A stretch of 19,481 nucleotides of DNA from NCBI GenBank assembly GCA_002366795.1, contig DFBX01000016.1:1-19481 (forward strand). The letters run 5' to 3'. The notes under the pieces are model-generated. The model did no database searches. It was not told the DNA's origin and worked only from the letters and a program-made list of their open reading frames with translations. Positions 14,830 through 19,481 of the stretch are shown here, in pieces. The position numbers were made by a program, and so were the translations under genes. The DNA is from Rhodobacteraceae bacterium UBA3069 (GTDB taxonomy: Bacteria > Pseudomonadota > Alphaproteobacteria > Rhodobacterales > Rhodobacteraceae). The number at the start of each line of letters is the position of its first letter. Position 1 is the first letter of the stretch.

Positions 14830-14900
14830 GCGAATGCAAATTTCGCTAATTATCCAAACCACAGTTTTGCAAAACTGCCAATTTGCACTTGGCAAATTTC
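14830..14900. promoter_or_regulatory. Cluster of three TTTGCA-centred dyads upstream of pyc
   Basis: Within 70 bp there are three dyads: GCGAA-TGCAAAT-TTCGC (14830-14846); the perfect 14-bp palindrome AGTTTTGCAAAACT (14863-14876); and GCCAA-TTTGCAC-TTGGC (14877-14893). All three share a TTTGCA/TGCAAA core. They resemble TTTGCAAA-type operators that I recall for ScfR-family regulators (PccR, RamB) controlling acyl-CoA and C3/C2 metabolism in Rhodobacter. They lie 87-150 bp upstream of the pyc start. A GC-rich hairpin GGCCCC-N5-GGGGCC at 14947-14963 precedes the Shine-Dalgarno. Confidence 0.55.
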
Positions 14901-14979
14901 CCCTTGCGCCGCGACGCGGCATGTCGTTCCCTCCGCCCAATCGGATGGCCCCCGCCCGGGGCCTCAGGCGGAGGACCGA

Positions 14980-17900
14980 ATGCCCGACTTCAAGAAAATT
15001 CTGATCGCCAACCGCGGCGAGATTGCCATTCGCATCATGCGTGCAGCCAATGAGATGGGAAAGAAAACCGTCGCCGTCTTCGCCGAAGAGGATAAGCTGG
15101 GCCTACACCGTTTCAAGGCGGACGAGGCATATCGCATCGGTGAAGGGCTGGGGCCGGTCGCGGCCTATCTGTCCATCCCCGGGATCATCCGCGTGGCCAA
15201 GGAATCGGGCGCGGACGCGATCCATCCGGGCTATGGCCTGCTGTCGGAAAACCCCGACTTCGTCGATGCCTGCGATGCGGCGGGCATCACATTTATCGGG
15301 CCGAAGGCGGCCACCATGCGCGCCCTTGGCGACAAGGCCAGCGCACGCCGCGTGGCGATCGAGGCGGGCGTGCCGGTCATCCCCGCTACCGAGGTTCTGG
15401 GCGACGACATGGCCGCGATCAAGCGCGAGGCGGCCGAGGTTGGCTATCCGCTGATGTTGAAGGCGTCCTGGGGCGGCGGCGGGCGCGGCATGCGGCCCAT
15501 TTTCGCGGAATCGGAACTGGAAGAAAAAGTGCTGGAAGGCCGCCGCGAGGCCGAGGCCGCCTTTGGCAATGGCGAGGGCTATCTTGAAAAGATGATCACC
15601 CGCGCCCGCCACGTCGAAGTGCAGATTCTGGGCGACAAGCACGGGCAGATCTATCACCTGTACGAACGCGATTGTTCGGTCCAGCGCCGCAATCAAAAGG
15701 TCGTGGAACGCGCCCCCGCGCCTTACCTGACAGACGCCCAGCGCGAAGAAATCTGCGAATTGGGCAAGCGTATCTGCGCCCATGTGAATTACGAATGCGC
15801 CGGCACGGTCGAATTCCTGATGGATATGGAGACCGAGAATTTCTATTTCATCGAGGTGAACCCCCGCGTTCAGGTCGAACATACCGTCACCGAGGAAGTG
15901 ACCGGCATCGACATCGTACAGGCCCAGATCAAGATCGCCGAGGGCAAGACCCTGGCCGAGGCGACAGGCACCACCAGCCAGGAAGATGTCACCCTGTCCG
16001 GCCATGCGCTGCAAACGCGGATCACCACGGAAGACCCGCAAAACAACTTCATCCCCGATTATGGCCGCATCACCGCTTACCGGTCGGCCACCGGCATGGG
16101 CATTCGCCTGGATGGCGGAACCGCCTATGCGGGCGGCGTGATCACGCGCTATTACGATTCGCTGCTGGTAAAGGTCACCGCATGGGCACCGACACCAGAG
16201 GCGGCGATTGCCCGCATGGACCGCGCCCTGCGCGAATTCCGTATCCGCGGCGTCAGCACCAATATCGCCTTTGTCGAGAACCTGCTGAAACACCCGACCT
16301 TCCTGAACAACGAATACACCACCAAGTTCATCGACGAGACGCCCGAACTGTTCGAATTCACCGCGCGGCGCGACCGGGGCACCAAGGTGTTGACCTATAT
16401 CGCGGATATCACCGTGAACGGGCATCCTGAAACCACCGGGCGGGCCGAACCTTCGGCGGATACGAAACTGCCCCGCCCCCCTGCCCCGCGCGCCAACCCA
16501 CCGGGCGGCACACGCACCCTGCTGGACGAATACGGCGCCAAGGCCGTGGCCGACTGGATGCTGGACCGCAAGGAGCTGCTGCTGACCGACACCACGATGC
16601 GCGACGGGCACCAATCGCTTTTGGCGACACGGATGCGGTCGATCGACATGATCCGCGTGGCACCGTCCTATGCGGCCAACCTGCCGCAGCTGTTCAGCGT
16701 GGAATGCTGGGGCGGCGCGACCTTTGATGTGGCGTATCGGTTCTTGCAGGAATGCCCCTGGCAGCGCCTGCGCGATCTGCGCAGCGCCATGCCGAACCTT
16801 TTGACCCAGATGCTGCTGCGCGCCTCCAACGGTGTGGGCTATACCAACTATCCCGACAACGTGGTGCAGGCCTTTGTCAAACAAGCGGCCGAGACGGGCG
16901 TGGATGTGTTCCGCGTCTTCGACAGCCTGAACTGGGTTGAAAACATGCGCGTCGCCATGGATGCGGTGATCGACACGGGCAAAATCTGCGAAGGCACGAT
17001 CTGCTACACCGGCGATATCCTTGACCCGGACCGCGCCAAGTATGACCTGAAATATTACGTTGCCATGGCCAAGGAATTACAGGCCGCAGGCGCGCATGTT
17101 CTGGGGCTGAAGGATATGGCGGGCCTGTTGAAACCCGCCGCCGCCCGCGTGCTGGTCAAGGCGCTGAAGGATGAATTGGACATCCCCGTGCATTTCCACA
17201 CCCATGACACATCGGGCATCGCCGGGGCGACCATTCTGGCCGCGGCCGATGCGGGCGTCGATGCGGTGGACGCGGCGATGGATGCGTTTTCGGGCGGCAC
17301 CTCGCAGGTATGTCTGGGTTCGATCGTCGAGGCGCTGCGCCATACCGAGCGTGACACCGGCCTTGATATCAACCGGGTGCGCGAGATCAGCGATTACTGG
17401 GAATCCGTGCGCGCGCAATACGTCGCCTTTGAAAGCGGGCTGCAAGCGCCCGCATCCGAAGTATATCTGCACGAAATGCCCGGCGGGCAATTCACGAACC
17501 TGAAAGCACAGGCACGCAGCCTTGGGCTGGAAGAAAAATGGTCCGATGTCGCCCACACCTATGCGGATGTGAACAAGATGTTCGGCGATATCGTCAAGGT
17601 GACGCCCTCTTCGAAAGTGGTGGGGGACATGGCGTTGATGATGGTCAGCCAAGGTCTGACCCGCGCCGATGTGGAAGACCCCGACAAGGACGTGGCCTTC
17701 CCCGACTCGGTCGTGGACATGATGCGCGGCAACCTGGGCCAGCCGCCGGGCGGCTTCCCCGATGGCATCGTCGCCAAGGTGCTGAAGGATGAAAAACCCA
17801 ACACCGAACGCCCCGGCAAGCACCTGCCCGCCGTTGACCTAGAGGAGAAACGCGCAGAGTTGGCCGCTCAACTGGGTCTGGAACTGTCAGAGATCGACGA

Positions 17901-18426
17901 TGAAGACCTGAACGGATACCTCATGTATCCCAAGGTTTTCACCGATTACATGCAGCGTCACGCCAGCTATGGCCCGGTGCGCAGCCTGCCCACGCGGACC
18001 TTCTTCTACGGCATGGAGCCGGCAGAGGAGATCACTGCGGAAATCGACCCCGGCAAGACGCTGGAAGTCCGGCTGCAGACCGTGGGCGAAACCGACGAGA
18101 ACGGCGAGGTGAAGGTGTTCTTCGAACTCAACGGCCAGCCGCGCGTCATCCGCGTACCGAACCGTCTGGTGAAATCTTCGACCGCGGCGCGGCCCAAGGC
18201 CGAACTGGGCAATGCAGGTCACGTCGGTGCGCCCATGCCCGGCGTGGTGGCCAGCCTTGCGGTTTCCGCCGGCCAGAAGGTCAAGGAAGGCGACCTGCTG
18301 CTGACCATCGAGGCGATGAAGATGGAAACCGGCATCCACGCCGAACGTGATGCGGTGGTGAAGGCCGTGCATGTGCAGGCCGGTGCCCAGATCGACGCAA
18401 AGGATCTGCTGGTCGAATTGGAATAA
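14980..18426 (+). CDS. pyc: Pyruvate carboxylase (biotin-dependent)
   Basis: A single-chain enzyme of 1148 aa that carboxylates pyruvate to oxaloacetate with ATP and bicarbonate, replenishing the TCA cycle. Domain order is standard: biotin carboxylase about 1-460 (ATP-grasp glycine loop KASWGGGGRGMR from residue 160, FIEVNPRVQVEHTVTE later); carboxyltransferase about 530-830 (LLLTDTTMRDGHQSLLATR near 530, metal-binding HFHTHDTSG); allosteric/PC domain; and the C-terminal biotinyl carrier with EAMKMET, whose biotinylated lysine is Lys1114 (codon 18319-18321). There is no truncation or frameshift. The ATG at 14980 follows GGAGG at 14970-14974. The gene is monocistronic, ending in a terminator at 18447-18480, with a dyad-rich promoter region upstream. 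Proximity to a hydroxy acid dehydrogenase, which may produce pyruvate, is suggestive only. Confidence 0.97.
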   Translation: MPDFKKILIANRGEIAIRIMRAANEMGKKTVAVFAEEDKLGLHRFKADEAYRIGEGLGPVAAYLSIPGIIRVAKESGADAIHPGYGLLSENPDFVDACDAAGITFIGPKAATMRALGDKASARRVAIEAGVPVIPATEVLGDDMAAIKREAAEVGYPLMLKASWGGGGRGMRPIFAESELEEKVLEGRREAEAAFGNGEGYLEKMITRARHVEVQILGDKHGQIYHLYERDCSVQRRNQKVVERAPAPYLTDAQREEICELGKRICAHVNYECAGTVEFLMDMETENFYFIEVNPRVQVEHTVTEEVTGIDIVQAQIKIAEGKTLAEATGTTSQEDVTLSGHALQTRITTEDPQNNFIPDYGRITAYRSATGMGIRLDGGTAYAGGVITRYYDSLLVKVTAWAPTPEAAIARMDRALREFRIRGVSTNIAFVENLLKHPTFLNNEYTTKFIDETPELFEFTARRDRGTKVLTYIADITVNGHPETTGRAEPSADTKLPRPPAPRANPPGGTRTLLDEYGAKAVADWMLDRKELLLTDTTMRDGHQSLLATRMRSIDMIRVAPSYAANLPQLFSVECWGGATFDVAYRFLQECPWQRLRDLRSAMPNLLTQMLLRASNGVGYTNYPDNVVQAFVKQAAETGVDVFRVFDSLNWVENMRVAMDAVIDTGKICEGTICYTGDILDPDRAKYDLKYYVAMAKELQAAGAHVLGLKDMAGLLKPAAARVLVKALKDELDIPVHFHTHDTSGIAGATILAAADAGVDAVDAAMDAFSGGTSQVCLGSIVEALRHTERDTGLDINRVREISDYWESVRAQYVAFESGLQAPASEVYLHEMPGGQFTNLKAQARSLGLEEKWSDVAHTYADVNKMFGDIVKVTPSSKVVGDMALMMVSQGLTRADVEDPDKDVAFPDSVVDMMRGNLGQPPGGFPDGIVAKVLKDEKPNTERPGKHLPAVDLEEKRAELAAQLGLELSEIDDEDLNGYLMYPKVFTDYMQRHASYGPVRSLPTRTFFYGMEPAEEITAEIDPGKTLEVRLQTVGETDENGEVKVFFELNGQPRVIRVPNRLVKSSTAARPKAELGNAGHVGAPMPGVVASLAVSAGQKVKEGDLLLTIEAMKMETGIHAERDAVVKAVHVQAGAQIDAKDLLVELE

Positions 18427-18446
18427 CCCCTTCCCCGAAAAAGGCA

Positions 18447-18480
18447 AAACGGGCGCGGCCACTGGTCTGCGCCTGTTTTT
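18447..18480 (+). terminator. Intrinsic terminator of pyc
   Basis: AACGGGCGC (about 18448-18456) pairs with GCGCCTGTT (18469-18477) with one G-U pair, and the T tract continues to 18480. It lies 20 bp after the pyc stop and before the rhodanese gene. Confidence 0.82.
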
Positions 18481-18516
18481 CATGCCAGCTTGCGCCCGAA
18501 CAGGAGAGGACAAGCA

Positions 18517-18921
18517 ATGGCAAAGCTGAAAACAACCGTGGCCGATATGGTCGCCACCGCCCGCGCACGCATCGAAGAGGTCGAGACGAAAGACCTGATC
18601 GCCATGGTGGACGACCCCGACGTGGTCATCGTCGACCTGCGCGACATCCGCGAACGCCAGCGCAGCGGCTTTATCCCCGGCGCGTTCCACGCCCCGCGCG
18701 GCATGATCGAATTCTGGGTCGATCCCACCAGCCCCTACTATAAGGATGTCTTCGGGCAAGAGGACAAGAAATTCGTGTTCCACTGCGCCAGTGGCTGGCG
18801 CTCGGCGCTGACAGTGGCGACGCTGAATGACATGGGTTTCAACTGTGCCCACCTGCGCGAAGGGTTTTCCGCATGGGAACCCGCCGGCGGCCCGGTCGAG
18901 CGGGACCAGAACTGGGGCTGA
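18517..18921 (+). CDS. Single-domain rhodanese-like sulfurtransferase
   Basis: A 134-aa protein with one rhodanese domain. VVIVDLRDIRERQRSGFIPGA at about 36-56 is the typical N-terminal CH2A region. The active-site loop is HCASGWRS, with the persulfide-forming Cys90 and a six-residue loop typical of sulfurtransferases rather than Cdc25-type phosphatases. The domain ends with LREGFSAWEPAGGPVE. A leading helical stretch of about 30 residues precedes the domain. There is no signal peptide, so it is cytoplasmic. The ATG at 18517 is supported by AGGAG at 18502-18506; an upstream TTG at 18490 is possible but less likely. It stands between the pyc terminator and a tRNA gene, probably with its own promoter. 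The physiological sulfur donor and acceptor cannot be told. Confidence 0.92.
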   Translation: MAKLKTTVADMVATARARIEEVETKDLIAMVDDPDVVIVDLRDIRERQRSGFIPGAFHAPRGMIEFWVDPTSPYYKDVFGQEDKKFVFHCASGWRSALTVATLNDMGFNCAHLREGFSAWEPAGGPVERDQNWG

Positions 18922-18978
18922 CCCCCATCGCCCACACTCTTGGCACAGGTTTTTTTTCGGCGCAGCTGCATTTTGCAC

Positions 18979-19007
18979 TTGCGAAGAGCGCGGGGATTAC
19001 CTATCTG
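18979..19007 (+). promoter_or_regulatory. Promoter of the first tRNA-Gly gene
   Basis: A -35 element TTGCGA (18979-18984), a 17-nt spacer and a -10 element TATCTG (19002-19007) end 17 bp before the tRNA. The second tRNA copy has the same geometry. Found by eye. Confidence 0.55.
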
Positions 19008-19101
19008 ACGCCTCACCCAAGGAAGCGGGCGTAGCTCAGGGGTAGAGCATAACCTTGCCAAGGTTAGGGTCGGGCGTTCGAATCGCCTCGCCCGCTCCAA
19101 T
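19008..19101 (+). repeat. 94-bp identical block, copy 1 (leader plus tRNA-Gly)
   Basis: The 17-nt leader ACGCCTCACCCAAGGAA, the tRNA and the first bases after CCA are identical to 19302-19395. The identity begins immediately after the -10 element in both copies and stops two bases past CCA, so only the transcribed part is duplicated or kept identical. Confidence 0.9.
19025..19099 (+). tRNA. tRNA-Gly (anticodon GCC), copy 1
   Basis: A 75-nt cloverleaf with encoded CCA. The acceptor stem is GCGGGCG/CGCCCGC, the D arm GCTC/GAGC, and the anticodon stem TAACC/GGTTA with loop TTGCCAA (anticodon GCC). The T arm is GGGCG/CGCCT with the TTCGAAT loop, and the discriminator base is T. Confidence 0.97.
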
Positions 19102-19120
19102 TCCTCCCACACGGGAGGCC

Positions 19121-19150
19121 ACAAAACGCGGCTTCGGTCGCGTTTTTTGT
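19121..19150 (+). terminator. Terminator of the first tRNA-Gly
   Basis: AAAACGCG pairs with CGCGTTTT around a CTTCGG-type loop, with a T tract following. It comes after a small trailer hairpin, CCTCCC-ACAC-GGGAGG (19103-19118), that starts three bases past CCA. Confidence 0.85.
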
Positions 19151-19174
19151 TTCTGCAATACAATTTTGCATCCA

Positions 19175-19263
19175 GCCCCGACGGCGGGGCATCGAAATCT
19201 TTTCGAGATTTCGAAGCGAGTTCGTGTACGAATTCGACGCCGAAAAAACCGACGGCTTTTTCG
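19175..19263 (+). repeat. Four consecutive hairpins between the tRNA genes
   Basis: The hairpins are GCCCCG-ACGG-CGGGGC (19175-19190), CGAAATCT-TTTCG-AGATTTCG (19193-19213), CGAGTTCG-TGTA-CGAATTCG (19217-19236), and CGAAAAA...TTTTTCG (19241-19263, T-rich tail). No reading frame is credible. The last could be a further terminator; the rest are unexplained. Confidence 0.6.
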
Positions 19264-19272
19264 TTTTACCCC

Positions 19273-19301
19273 TTGCAGCAGGCGGCGGTTTTTTCTATTC
19301 C
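19273..19301 (+). promoter_or_regulatory. Promoter of the second tRNA-Gly gene
   Basis: A -35 element TTGCAG (19273-19278), a 17-nt spacer and a -10 element TATTCC (19296-19301) are followed by the same 17-nt leader as in copy 1. Confidence 0.55.
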
Positions 19302-19395
19302 ACGCCTCACCCAAGGAAGCGGGCGTAGCTCAGGGGTAGAGCATAACCTTGCCAAGGTTAGGGTCGGGCGTTCGAATCGCCTCGCCCGCTCCAAT
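19302..19395 (+). repeat. 94-bp identical block, copy 2
   Basis: Identical to 19008-19101 and 294 bp downstream of it in the same orientation. Confidence 0.9.
19319..19393 (+). tRNA. tRNA-Gly (anticodon GCC), copy 2
   Basis: The sequence is identical to the copy at 19025-19099, with encoded CCA. The trailer carries a hairpin CTCTCC-TCTC-GGAGAG (19396-19411) at the same place as in copy 1 but with different sequence, followed by its own terminator. Confidence 0.97.
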
Positions 19396-19416
19396 CTCTC
19401 CTCTCGGAGAGGACAG

Positions 19417-19453
19417 AAAAAAGCCGCGGTGATCATTCACCGCGGCTTTTTCT
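19417..19453 (+). terminator. Terminator of the second tRNA-Gly
   Basis: AAGCCGCGGTGA pairs perfectly with TCACCGCGGCTT (12 bp, TCAT loop). It has an A run before and a T run after, so it could work in both directions. Confidence 0.9.
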
Positions 19454-19481
19454 TTGCTCCTAGTGTTCCAAGTCTGACACA

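Noticed and set aside
15103..16884. 593-codon minus-strand frame opposite pyruvate carboxylase
   Set aside because: It lies entirely inside the well-supported pyc gene, with no domain or ribosome binding site.

Overview
The window is a chromosomal segment of a high-GC alphaproteobacterium, most likely a member of the Rhodobacteraceae. This is suggested by the protein sequences, by the order mraZ-rsmH-ftsL-ftsI-murE-murF-mraY, by a GTTC-N7-GTTC SOS box, and by two RNA loci known from Rhodobacter sphaeroides: an UpsM-like mraZ leader and a DUF1127 gene followed by CcsR-type small RNAs. The assignment rests on recognition, not on a database search.

Positions 1-427 hold the 3' end of an IS481-type transposase that runs off the left edge. 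Its stop codon overlaps the stop of mraY on the opposite strand. Positions 424-8110 are the first half of the division and cell wall (dcw) cluster on the minus strand. Seven genes are tightly packed, mostly with overlapping start and stop codons, and cover cell division (mraZ, rsmH, ftsL, ftsI) and peptidoglycan precursor synthesis (murE, murF, mraY). The usual downstream murD-ftsW-murG part is not next to mraY here because the insertion sequence lies there. About 270 nt upstream of mraZ is a sigma70-like promoter, and between it and mraZ stands a strong intrinsic terminator. Together they predict an abundant small RNA of about 215 nt (UpsM-like) and a read-through mechanism for expressing the whole cluster. 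A perfect DnaA box lies just upstream of that promoter.

Positions 8788-9935 hold mrp/apbC (Fe-S cluster carrier ATPase, minus strand) with its terminator. Divergent from it is a 72-aa DUF1127 protein gene (ccaF1-like), followed by an array of eight hairpins. Each hairpin exposes a CCUCCUCCC-like anti-Shine-Dalgarno sequence in its loop, and the last one is also the transcription terminator. This is the most striking element of the window and most likely encodes four two-hairpin CcsR/cuckoo-type sRNAs cut from the DUF1127 mRNA.

Positions 11136-13484 encode a UvrD/PcrA helicase (minus strand) with an SOS box upstream. Divergent from it is an FMN-dependent alpha-hydroxy acid dehydrogenase (13666-14799). 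Next come a promoter region with three TTTGCA-centred dyads and a full-length biotin-dependent pyruvate carboxylase (14980-18426), then a single-domain rhodanese (18517-18921). The window ends with two identical tRNA-Gly(GCC) genes. Each has its own promoter, a trailer hairpin and a terminator, and the spacer between them is rich in hairpins.
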